Part shown: in pieces, positions 1 to 6,783 of the stretch | Position numbering within the stretch: the first letter of the stretch is position 1 | Layout: every line of letters starts with the position of its first letter | DNA from: Rhizosphaericola sp047606825 | Lineage (GTDB): Bacteria > Bacteroidota > Bacteroidia > Chitinophagales > Chitinophagaceae | Direction of reading: 5' to 3' | Assembly: GCA_047606825.1 (NCBI GenBank) | Contig: JASGDY010000099.1 | Coordinates: forward strand, 1 to 18,606 | Length of the DNA stretch: 18,606 nucleotides | Translations under genes and position numbers: made by a program | The notes under the pieces: model-generated | Told to the model about the DNA's origin: nothing | What the model saw: only the letters and a program-made list of their open reading frames with translations | Databases searched by the model: none

Positions 1-87
1 ACCGCAATCCTTACACGTAAAACGTTGCTTACCCTTTACAAAACCGCGTTTTACCTTGTTTTCTGAATTACATTTCACACATTTCAT
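1..87 (-). CDS. IS transposase, N-terminal zinc-ribbon fragment (runs off the window edge)
   Basis: Reading leftward from an ATG at 87, 29 codons stay open to the edge. They encode two CxxC pairs, C3-x2-C6 and C25-x2-C28, flanking a basic segment with RGFVKGKQRF. This is the zinc-ribbon head of IS1-like insertion-sequence proteins (pattern CxxC...G..KGKQRY.CK.C), which binds the element's ends. Only the head is in view, so the catalytic domain, IS family and intactness cannot be judged. It overlaps head-on with the start of the hydrolase remnant on the other strand, which is the arrangement expected where an IS has landed inside a gene. That the frame encodes such a ribbon is seen in the sequence; the family assignment is inference. 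Confidence 0.72.
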   Translation of the reverse strand, partial: MKCVKCNSENKVKRGFVKGKQRFTCKDCG

Positions 88-91
88 GATG

Positions 92-122
92 CAAATATAC
101 AAAAAGTATATTTACTTAACAA
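92..122 (-). promoter_or_regulatory. Candidate promoter of the IS transposase
   Basis: On the minus strand TATATTTG (plus-strand 92-99) matches the Bacteroidota -7 box TAnnTTTG exactly. A TTG (plus-strand 120-122) lies 20 nt upstream as a -33 element. The -7 box ends only 5 nt before the ATG at 87, so the transcript would be nearly leaderless. The -33 element would sit within the IS end. Confidence 0.45.
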
Positions 123-949
123 TACCCAATATTAATGATGACAAAGTCTTTCTGGCGGGTCATTCCAACGGCGGAACAGGAACAATAGCTTATTTATTAA
201 AAGAACCTTCGTTTTTCGCGGGTTTCTATGGGTTCAATTCGAATCCTCAAATAAGAACGGGCGGCACATTTATAAAAAATGCGAAGAACAGAAGCTATTT
301 TAATGAAGCAACGGACAAAGATTATTATTTCCCAGTAAGCGGACATGATACGCTTGCAGCAATCGCAAAGCGTCTCGGTATTGGTTGGCAAAACCATGTG
401 TACAAAGGATTCCCGCACTGGTTTCCGCAATTCAAAGAATCGAAACCTGCGTTTGAACGGATGTTTGCAGACATGGCAACAAGAAAAAGAAACTCTTTTA
501 AATCGGACTTGTTTTGGGAATGCGATGATGTAAATTTCGGAAGATGCGACTGGATAAAGATTGACGAGCTTGACACTTTGTCCGAAAAAAAAGATTGGCA
601 GACTGAAATCAATTTCTCAACAACACATTGGATAGACAATATAGATACTTCAAGAGTGTCGGATACAACCATTATGGCGTTTAATTTTCCGCGCTTGTCG
701 GGAGCTGTAAAAGCCCATTACAAAAATAACATGTTTGACATAGAAACTTCGTGTGTGAAAAGGATTACCATTTTTCTTTCGCCCGAAATGATTGACTTTG
801 CCAGACCAATTTTAGTTAAAGTAAACGGCAAATTTTTATTTCATAAAAAGATGAATTACAACCGCGATTTTATTCTTCAAAATTTTGATAAAAATTTTGA
901 CAGGACACAAATCTTCGTCAATAAGATTATAGTCGATGTCAATGACTAA
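119..949 (+). pseudogene. Alpha/beta-hydrolase (esterase or S9-peptidase-like), 5' part lost at an IS insertion
   Basis: The open frame can be read from an ATG at 56, but its first 20 or so codons lie over IS sequence. Hydrolase-like sequence starts near codon 22 (position 119). It begins almost directly with the nucleophile elbow GHSNGG (serine at residue 37 of the long frame), followed by a helix and the typical FYGFNS strand. A downstream GFPHWFPQF segment holds a plausible catalytic histidine. The last ~130 residues (WIKIDELDT... to ILVKVNGK...) look like the beta-rich extension of secreted Bacteroidota esterases. A full-length relative would have an N-terminal part with signal peptide and the first half of the fold, all missing here. 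The remnant has no natural start or promoter, so it is probably dead. The substrate is unknown. Confidence 0.6.
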
Positions 950-994
950 TGGAACAAAGGTGGTCTCGTTGTATTATGTATTTTTTGTGTCTTA

Positions 995-3442
995 TCATTC
1001 CTCAATATAGACTCTTTTGATACGCTGTCCGATACTGGTCAGTATTTCGTAGGCGATTGTTCCGGTTGCTTTGGCGACCTCTGAGATGCTTATGTGCGGT
1101 CCGAAAATTTCTACGGAATCGCCTTCGTAGACGTTGGGTATGTCGGTGATGTCCACCATTGCCATGTCCATGCAGATATTGCCAAGGATGGGAGCTCTAT
1201 GTCCTTTGATAAACACAGAACCATTGCCATTGCCGAGCTTGCGGTTGAGGCCGTCGGCATAACCGATACGTATCGTGGCAATCGTTGCGTCTCGGTGTAT
1301 TTTACCTTTTCTGTTGTAACCCACGGTGTCGCCGGCTTTTACCTTATGGATTTGGGCGATGGTCGTGATGAGTGTCGCCACGTTTTCTATTTTGTCCTGG
1401 ATGAGATTGGCACTGTCAATACCATACAGACCGATGCCTAACCTAACCATGTCCAATTGGTATTCGGGAAAACGGACAATGCCGGATGTGTTGGCGATGT
1501 GCCGGATAAATCGGTAACCCAGTCCTTGTTCCAAAATTTTTATTCCTTCCAAAAAAAAGCGCACCTGCTGTCTTGTGAAGGCATCTTCGTTAGGGTCTTC
1601 GCTGGCAACGAAATGGGAAAATGCTGAGCGGACATGCATGGTATTGTTGGTCGTTAATAATTGCACTATTGCAAGTATTTCTTCCAATTCGAAACCCAAA
1701 CGGTGCATCCCGGTGTCTATCTTGAAATGGATGGGGTAGTTTTTCAGCCCTTGGTTTTGCAGGAAATGGTGGAAGGCATGGTATATCCTGAAAGAAAAAA
1801 TATTGGGTTCCAAATCATGGTTGACAATGGCGTCAAATGCTTCCTCGTCAAAGTTCATGACCATAATCGGCAAGGTAATGCCCGAATTGCGCAGTGCAAT
1901 GCCCTCGTCGGCATAAGCCACGGCAAGATAGTCCACATGGTAATATTGCGCCATCGCCGCCACTTCGATACTGCCGCAACCGTATCCGAAAGCTTTTACC
2001 ATAGCGGCGATTTTTGTTTCCGGAGCGATGTATTTTCTGTATAGTTGGAGGTTGTGGGCAAGTGCGGGAATATTGATTTCCAGCCTTGTCTGGTGCACGG
2101 AGTTGGAAAGAAAACGGGCAATGCGTTCAAAAGAATATTTTCTTGCGCCTTTCAACAGGATGGCTTCACGGTTGAAGTTGAGCGTCTGTATATTGTCCAA
2201 AAAAGCTTGTACATCGGGAAATATATCGAGCCGCCGGAACTTGCCTTGCAACAAATCCTGCAACATCTGCCAGCTATGCCCAATGGCGACGACGCGGACA
2301 ATATGGTTTTGTTCCAACAGGGCAGCGATGGCTGCATAGTTTCTTTCGTCGTAATATGCCAGGTCGGAGATGATGACCGCCTGTTCAATATTTTGTTGCC
2401 GAAGAAAGGACAGGGCGATATTGAAAGAGTTGATATCAAAACTATAACTGTCGTTAATCAGCGTGCAGTTGTTGAGCGCGGGGACAATCTGCAAACGCAT
2501 ATCGACCGACTGGAGTTGCAACATTCTTTTCTGGGTCGTGTGCTCCTCCATGTCAAAAAGCAACAACAGACACCAGCAACTGATAGCGTTTTCGATGTAA
2601 GCCTCGTCGGTAAAAGGAATCGTAATGGTGATTTCCTTAGATTGATAGTGCGCTGTTATCGTCGTATTGGCTCTTTCGATTGCGATGTTTTTTATTTGCA
2701 GATTGTTGTTTTCTTCTTTTCCCCAGGAAAAAATGGCGGCGGATAGTTGGTGCGTCGCCGGTACATATTGGGACGGCATGATAACGGTTTTACAGTTTTT
2801 GAACAGTTGGAGTTTTTCCAAAAGCTTTTCTTCCCTGTTTTGGAAACCTTCGTCATGCGCCGCGCCGATATTGGTCAATATGCCAATGGTCGGTTGGATG
2901 ATTTTCTGTAAGCGTTCCATTTCGCCCGGCAGGGAAATGCCCGCCTCAAACACGCCGAGGTTGTTTTCTGCCTTTATTTCCCAGACGCTCAGCGGTACAC
3001 CTATTTGCGAGTTGAAACTTCGGGGCGTGCGCACGATGTCCCAGTCGGGGGACAGGAGCTGGTTGAGCCATTCTTTTACGATTGTTTTTCCGTTGCTTCC
3101 GGTAATGCCGATTATGGGGAATTTATATTGGGCGCGATGGTATTGTGCCAATGTCTGTAAGGCTTCCAGCGTGTCCGGGACTTTTAAAATATTGGCATCG
3201 GAAATATCGGATGGTATGTGGTGCGCGTTGTTGACGACAAAATTACGAACGCCTTTTCTGTATAGTTCGTCCACGAAGTCAAAACCACTGCGCAAAGGAG
3301 TCTCCAATGCAAAAAACAGCGAAGTTTCCGGAAAAGACAACCGGCGACTGTCCGTCAATAAATGCACAATTGCCGTTCCGGGCGTTGCCAATCGGGCGTC
3401 TGCGCCCAATATCGTTACAATCTGGGAAATGGTATATGACAT
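995..3442 (-). CDS. murF-alr: Bifunctional UDP-MurNAc-tripeptide:D-Ala-D-Ala ligase / alanine racemase (MurF-Alr fusion)
   Basis: The 815-residue protein joins two enzymes of the same pathway. Alanine racemase makes D-alanine, and MurF adds D-Ala-D-Ala to the muramyl tripeptide in the cytoplasm, completing the peptidoglycan pentapeptide. Residues 1-450 are MurF: N-terminal substrate domain, ATP loop GITGSNGKT (112-120), NIGAAHDEGF (191-200) and NDSYSFD (330-336) in place of the usual DSYNANP-type motif. Residues ~453-815 are a fold-type III racemase: PLP lysine K483 in MVKAFGYG, KIDTGMHRLGF (574-584), VGYNRKG with the probable catalytic tyrosine Y709, and IGYADGL (726-732). Such fusions are typical of Bacteroidota. 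Both halves look intact. A terminator-like hairpin lies 18 nt upstream of the ATG. Convergent with the hydrolase remnant. Confidence 0.96.
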   Translation of the reverse strand: MSYTISQIVTILGADARLATPGTAIVHLLTDSRRLSFPETSLFFALETPLRSGFDFVDELYRKGVRNFVVNNAHHIPSDISDANILKVPDTLEALQTLAQYHRAQYKFPIIGITGSNGKTIVKEWLNQLLSPDWDIVRTPRSFNSQIGVPLSVWEIKAENNLGVFEAGISLPGEMERLQKIIQPTIGILTNIGAAHDEGFQNREEKLLEKLQLFKNCKTVIMPSQYVPATHQLSAAIFSWGKEENNNLQIKNIAIERANTTITAHYQSKEITITIPFTDEAYIENAISCWCLLLLFDMEEHTTQKRMLQLQSVDMRLQIVPALNNCTLINDSYSFDINSFNIALSFLRQQNIEQAVIISDLAYYDERNYAAIAALLEQNHIVRVVAIGHSWQMLQDLLQGKFRRLDIFPDVQAFLDNIQTLNFNREAILLKGARKYSFERIARFLSNSVHQTRLEINIPALAHNLQLYRKYIAPETKIAAMVKAFGYGCGSIEVAAMAQYYHVDYLAVAYADEGIALRNSGITLPIMVMNFDEEAFDAIVNHDLEPNIFSFRIYHAFHHFLQNQGLKNYPIHFKIDTGMHRLGFELEEILAIVQLLTTNNTMHVRSAFSHFVASEDPNEDAFTRQQVRFFLEGIKILEQGLGYRFIRHIANTSGIVRFPEYQLDMVRLGIGLYGIDSANLIQDKIENVATLITTIAQIHKVKAGDTVGYNRKGKIHRDATIATIRIGYADGLNRKLGNGNGSVFIKGHRAPILGNICMDMAMVDITDIPNVYEGDSVEIFGPHISISEVAKATGTIAYEILTSIGQRIKRVYIEE

Positions 3443-3460
3443 GGTAATGTTGCTTGTCCA

Positions 3461-3496
3461 AAAAAATAAAGAGGTATCTCTGTTTGAAATACCTCT
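3461..3496 (-). terminator. Rho-independent terminator/attenuator-like hairpin ahead of murF-alr
   Basis: On the minus strand the 8-bp stem AGAGGTAT/ATACCTCT (plus-strand 3489-3496 and 3470-3477, 11-nt loop) is followed by TTTATTTTTTT. It sits 44 nt after the stop of the charged-protein gene and 18 nt before the murF-alr ATG. It probably ends the upstream transcript, but its closeness to the next start leaves little room for a separate promoter. Confidence 0.7.
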
Positions 3497-3540
3497 CTAT
3501 TTTCGGGAGTCAAAATGTTGTAAAAATAAAATGTGGACGA

Positions 3541-3996
3541 TTAGAAATCGTCGTCTTCGTCATCAAACTTGTCGAAGCTGTCGAAATCGTTGAACGTATC
3601 ATCAAACGAGAAGTCGTCATCATCGTCCTTTGTGGCTTTCTTGCCGCCCTTGGAGGGTGATTTGCTGGAGGGAGATGATTTGGACTTGGATTTGGGAATG
3701 TCAAACTCGTCAAAGTCGGGGTCCCAACTGTCGTCATCGTCCGTATTGTTCCAGTCTTCTTCTTCGTCTACGAAGTCGTCCTCGTCATCCTCGTCGTCTT
3801 CTTCTTTTTTCTTGGAAGATGCTTTCGTAGAAGATGCTTTGGGCTTCTTCTTGTCTTCTTCTTCGTCAAAAAGCAACTCGTCATCCTCTTCCAGTTCTTT
3901 TTCCTTGGAAGTCACTTTCTTCTTGCCGGTTGCAGCTTTCGCTGAAGTTGCTTTTGGGGTCGTGCCCTTCTTTTCTTTATCGGATTTCGTTGCCAT
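3541..3996 (-). CDS. Small, highly charged low-complexity protein
   Basis: The protein has 151 residues, of which about 54 are Asp/Glu and about 28 are Lys. Charge comes in alternating blocks: a Lys/Thr/Ala-rich head (1-31), an acidic run (~33-48), a Lys/Ser block (~49-64), a long acidic run with Trp and Asn (~65-99), a Lys/Ser/Pro/Gly linker (~102-123), and an acidic-aromatic tail where Phe is spaced among Asp (FDSFDKFDDEDDDF-type). There is no signal peptide or membrane segment, and it is almost certainly disordered. The gene reads in the same direction as its neighbours, sits between purA and murF-alr, has a clean ATG and is followed by a good terminator, which favours a real gene. Function is unknown. 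A nucleic-acid- or ribosome-associated role would fit the Lys-rich head, but this is inference only. Confidence 0.72.
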   Translation of the reverse strand: MATKSDKEKKGTTPKATSAKAATGKKKVTSKEKELEEDDELLFDEEEDKKKPKASSTKASSKKKEEDDEDDEDDFVDEEEDWNNTDDDDSWDPDFDEFDIPKSKSKSSPSSKSPSKGGKKATKDDDDDFSFDDTFNDFDSFDKFDDEDDDF

Positions 3997-4079
3997 AGTT
4001 CATATAAATTGTCGATGTAAAATTTCAACGACTTATTTAATCTAACAAATTTTTCCCCAATTTTTTTTCTGCAAAAATG

Positions 4080-5342
4080 TTACAATTTTATAATCTGTTC
4101 GCGTCCCGGGCCGTTGGAAACGTATTTGACGGGCGCTTTGATGAAATTATTGATAAATTCGATGTATTCGGCCATGTCTTTTGGCAGTTCTTCTTTCGTT
4201 GAGAGGGCAGAAGTGTCGGTGTTCCAGCCTTTGCAGTTTTGATAGACGGGTTGCAGGTTGAGACCTTCCATTTGGTAGGGCACTTCCTGTGTCTGTTTGC
4301 CGTCGATGTCGTAGGCAACGCAGGCTTCCAGTGTTTCAAACTTGTCCAAGACATCCGCTTTGGTCATGACAACTTTGGTGACGCCGTTAATCATGCAGGC
4401 AAATTTCAAGGCAACCAAATCAATCCATCCACATCTTCTCGGGCGGCCTGTCGTCGCACCAAATTCGCTTCCAATCTGGCGAAGTTCTTCGCCGGTAGCA
4501 TTGTGCAGTTCGGTTGGGAATGGGCCGCTGCCGACGCGCGTGCAATAAGATTTCGTGATGCCGATGATGTCTTTTATTTTCTGCGGAGCGACACCCAGAC
4601 CGGAGCAGACACCTGCGGATATAGTGCTGGATGAAGTGACGTAAGGATAGGTGCCGAAATCGATGTCGAGCATCGCGGCCTGGGCGCCTTCCGCCAATAC
4701 TTTTTTGCCGTCGTTGATGGCGTTGTTGACAAAGTATTCGCCGTTGACGATGTTGAGGGTGCGCAGGAACTCGATGGCTTCGAAGAACTCGTCTTCCCAC
4801 GCTGAAATGTCTTCCGTGAAATGGTAGTTGTCGAGGAGCTTCTGGTGTTTGAGACGCAACTTGATGTATTGGCTGACAAAATTTTTGTTGAGGATGTCAC
4901 CGACTCTCAAGGCATTGCGTCCGGTTTTGTCCATGTAGCTGGGTCCGATGCCTTTCAGTGTAGAGCCGATTTTGCCTTCGCCTTTGGAAAGTTCGGATGC
5001 CTTGTCTAGTGCGCGGTGTGTAGGCAGTATGAGGTTGGTCCTTTCGGAAATGAAAAGGTTTTTGCGGACATCGACGCCAAAGGAGCTGACAGTGTCACAT
5101 TCCTTTTTCAGTATCACGGGGTCCAGCACGACGCCTCCGCCGATGAGGTTGACCGTATTTTGGTGGAAAATGCCGGAAGGAATCTGGTGTAAAACTACTT
5201 TTTTGCCATCGACATACAGTGTGTGTCCAGCATTGGGGCCGCCTTGAAAGCGCGCAACAATGTCGTAGTTGGATGCGAAGAAATCGACGATTTTACCTTT
5301 TCCTTCGTCTCCCCATTGCAATCCCAATATAACGTCTACCAT
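4080..5342 (-). CDS. purA: Adenylosuccinate synthetase
   Basis: Catalyses GTP-dependent joining of IMP and aspartate to adenylosuccinate, the first committed step to AMP, in the cytosol. Visible family motifs are the N-terminal GLQWGDEGKGK nucleotide loop (residues 7-17, with catalytic Asp and Lys), GGPNAGHT (residues 35-42), QIPSGI, VGSGPFPTE, and TTGRPRRCGWID near residue 300, which binds aspartate/IMP. At 420 residues it is full length for the family. The ATG at 5342 is right because the WGDEGKGK loop is at its usual distance from the N-terminus. It probably has its own promoter (TACTTTTG box at 5368-5375). The stop codon lies 83 nt before the start of the charged-protein gene. Confidence 0.97.
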   Translation of the reverse strand: MVDVILGLQWGDEGKGKIVDFFASNYDIVARFQGGPNAGHTLYVDGKKVVLHQIPSGIFHQNTVNLIGGGVVLDPVILKKECDTVSSFGVDVRKNLFISERTNLILPTHRALDKASELSKGEGKIGSTLKGIGPSYMDKTGRNALRVGDILNKNFVSQYIKLRLKHQKLLDNYHFTEDISAWEDEFFEAIEFLRTLNIVNGEYFVNNAINDGKKVLAEGAQAAMLDIDFGTYPYVTSSSTISAGVCSGLGVAPQKIKDIIGITKSYCTRVGSGPFPTELHNATGEELRQIGSEFGATTGRPRRCGWIDLVALKFACMINGVTKVVMTKADVLDKFETLEACVAYDIDGKQTQEVPYQMEGLNLQPVYQNCKGWNTDTSALSTKEELPKDMAEYIEFINNFIKAPVKYVSNGPGREQIIKL

Positions 5343-5367
5343 TGGTATTCTGAAAATTAGTGAGCAG

Positions 5368-5375
5368 CAAAAGTA
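5368..5375 (-). promoter_or_regulatory. Candidate -7 box of the purA promoter
   Basis: The minus strand reads TACTTTTG, an exact TAnnTTTG match, 25 nt upstream of the purA ATG. This would give a short leader of about 20 nt. No convincing TTTG -33 element is seen at the expected 19-21 nt distance. Confidence 0.4.
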
Positions 5376-5412
5376 AATATTCTTTTGAATTGGGAATGGG
5401 GAATTTAGACGG

Positions 5413-5461
5413 AAAGACCGAAAGCCCGAGGGCTGAAAGGTAGAATAACACTTCGGTCTTT
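5413..5461. repeat. Nested hairpin between purA and the prenyl synthase gene
   Basis: Outer arms AAAGACCGAA (5413-5422) and TTCGGTCTTT (5452-5461) form a 10-bp perfect stem. Directly inside the left arm is a second hairpin, AGCCC-GA-GGGCT (5423-5434). On the minus strand it lies about 60 nt after the prenyl synthase stop, so it may help end that transcript, although no strong U-run follows. Confidence 0.5.
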
Positions 5462-5491
5462 TCTGCTGTTCGACTTATACCAGAGACCATT

Positions 5492-5524
5492 GCTTTTTGT
5501 TTTTGCCTTTTTACTTTTACCTTA
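5492..5524 (-). repeat. A-rich motif starting at a stop codon (copy 1)
   Basis: On the minus strand the stop TAA of the prenyl synthase gene runs directly into an A-rich string with AAAAGTAAAAAGGC and ends in CAAAAAGC. A closely similar string follows the cbpM stop at 12682-12717, and a related one lies at 13492-13522. Confidence 0.5.
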
Positions 5525-6484
5525 AAACTTCCTGTCCGTTGTGAAACGTACCAACTGTTCCAGTGCGTTGCGTGCCTCGCTTTCGGGATATTGGTGCAGC
5601 ATGGCCAGTGCGTCGTCGCGGAAAGCGTACATTTTTTCCGTGGCATATTGGATGCCGCCATGCGACTTGACAGCGTCCAATACATATTTGATGGTGTCTT
5701 TGTCGGTGTTTTTGTTTTTGATGGCGTAGATGATTTTGCGCCTAAGGGTTTTGTCGCAGTGGTTGAGCGTGTGTATGAGCGGCAAGGTCAGTTTTTTTTC
5801 CTTGATGTCGTTGCCGGTCGGTTTGCCCACGTCGGCTTTTCCATAGTCAAAAAGGTCGTCCTTTATCTGGAAGGCCATGCCGACTTTCTCGCCGAACTGC
5901 CTTAGCTTTTCGGCATCTTCCATGTTCCGGAAAGTGCTGAACGCGCCCGCGCTACAGGCCGACCCAATCAGAGAGGCGGTTTTGCCTTTGATGATTTCGT
6001 AGTAGATGGATTCGTCGAGGTTGAGCTTGCGTGATTTTTCTATTTGCAGGAGTTCGCCTTCGCTCATTTGGCGCACGGCTTCCGCCAATATCTTCAATGT
6101 TTCAAATTCGTTGTTGTCAAGAGAGATAAGCAATCCTTTGGACAAAAGAAAATCCCCTGCGAGTACGGCTACTTTGTTTTTCCATACGGCATTGACGGAA
6201 AAAAATCCCCTGCGTTGGTCTGCCTCGTCTACCACGTCGTCGTGTACCAGTGTTGCGGTATGCAGCAGCTCCACCAATGTCGCTGCGCGGAAAGATGCTT
6301 CGCTGATATGTCCACCGAGGCGCGCGCACAACAGCACAAACATCGGGCGCATCTGTTTTCCCTTTTGACGGATGATATATTTGAGTATCTTGTCCAGCAA
6401 CGGGATGCGGTTTTTAAGCTGTTGGTTGAGGTACTCGTTGAACTGCCGCATGTCATCCACAATAAGGGTAGGGACTTTTTCCAT
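5522..6484 (-). CDS. ispB: Long-chain polyprenyl diphosphate synthase (octaprenyl-type)
   Basis: Condenses isopentenyl diphosphate onto an allylic primer to make the side chain of the respiratory quinone. The 320-residue protein has GKQMRP (42-47) for IPP binding, the first Asp-rich motif HDDVVD (81-86) followed by RRG, GKTASL (167-172), and the second Asp-rich motif FQIKDDLFD (205-213). The residue five before the first motif's Asp is alanine (A77), not the aromatic residue that blocks growth in short-chain (C15/C20) enzymes, which favours a long product. The exact chain length cannot be read. The ATG at 6484 gives a family-typical N-terminus. It is divergent from fumC across a 299-bp gap, and its stop codon merges into an A-rich repeat motif. 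Confidence 0.9.
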   Translation of the reverse strand: MEKVPTLIVDDMRQFNEYLNQQLKNRIPLLDKILKYIIRQKGKQMRPMFVLLCARLGGHISEASFRAATLVELLHTATLVHDDVVDEADQRRGFFSVNAVWKNKVAVLAGDFLLSKGLLISLDNNEFETLKILAEAVRQMSEGELLQIEKSRKLNLDESIYYEIIKGKTASLIGSACSAGAFSTFRNMEDAEKLRQFGEKVGMAFQIKDDLFDYGKADVGKPTGNDIKEKKLTLPLIHTLNHCDKTLRRKIIYAIKNKNTDKDTIKYVLDAVKSHGGIQYATEKMYAFRDDALAMLHQYPESEARNALEQLVRFTTDRKF

Positions 6485-6543
6485 GAAATTCCTTGTTTTA
6501 CGGATGCAAAGAAAGGAAAAAGTATAAAGGTAAATCGAAAAAA

Positions 6544-6658
6544 TGCCCTAGGCTGGATGCCTAGCGCTCAATGCAAGACGAATATAAAAGCGCAAAACCA
6601 ATACCCGCCGCCTACGGGCCGTTGATTACCGACTCCGGACCGGAAAGCAGCGGCGTAT
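6544..6658. other. GC-rich foldable stretch between divergent ispB and fumC
   Basis: In an otherwise AT-rich gap this stretch holds CTAGGC-TGGAT-GCCTAG (6 bp, about 6548-6564). A larger inverted repeat follows, ATAC plus GCCGC (6601-6604, 6607-6611, with CC bulged) against GCGGCGTAT (6650-6658). Its interior contains TCCG-GAC-CGGA. No open frame explains it. It could be the leader or upstream control region of fumC, a small RNA, or a degraded repeat. Confidence 0.35.
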
Positions 6659-6709
6659 CCACTGACGACTATTTTTAACACTACCTTTATGTCCTTATTT
6701 CTAACGATG

Positions 6710-6742
6710 TTGGGCAAATAACAATCATTCGCGTTACATTTG
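6710..6742 (+). promoter_or_regulatory. Candidate promoter of fumC
   Basis: TACATTTG (6735-6742) matches the TAnnTTTG -7 box exactly. A TTG at 6710-6712 lies 22 nt upstream, slightly longer than ideal. The predicted start would give a leader of roughly 35 nt before the ATG at 6784. A nearby TACCTTTA (6746-6753) is a weaker alternative. Confidence 0.45.
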
Positions 6743-6783
6743 TCCTACCTTTAATATTAATAATATTAGTTAATCAAAACATT

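Larger units (their letters stand above)
1..124 (-). mobile_element. Terminal part of an insertion sequence
   Basis: This stretch contains the transposase start at 87 and an AT-rich end region. It ends somewhere near 113-127, where hydrolase-like coding sequence takes over on the plus strand. An 8-bp inverted repeat (AAATATAC 93-100, GTATATTT 106-113) lies just outside the transposase start. The exact terminal inverted repeat and target duplication cannot be fixed because the other end is outside the window. Confidence 0.5.

Noticed and set aside
3569..4045. 158-codon Ser-rich plus-strand frame
   Set aside because: It is the reverse complement of the Asp/Glu/Lys codons of the charged protein (GAT/GAA/GAC read as Ser/Ile/Val), a compositional shadow.
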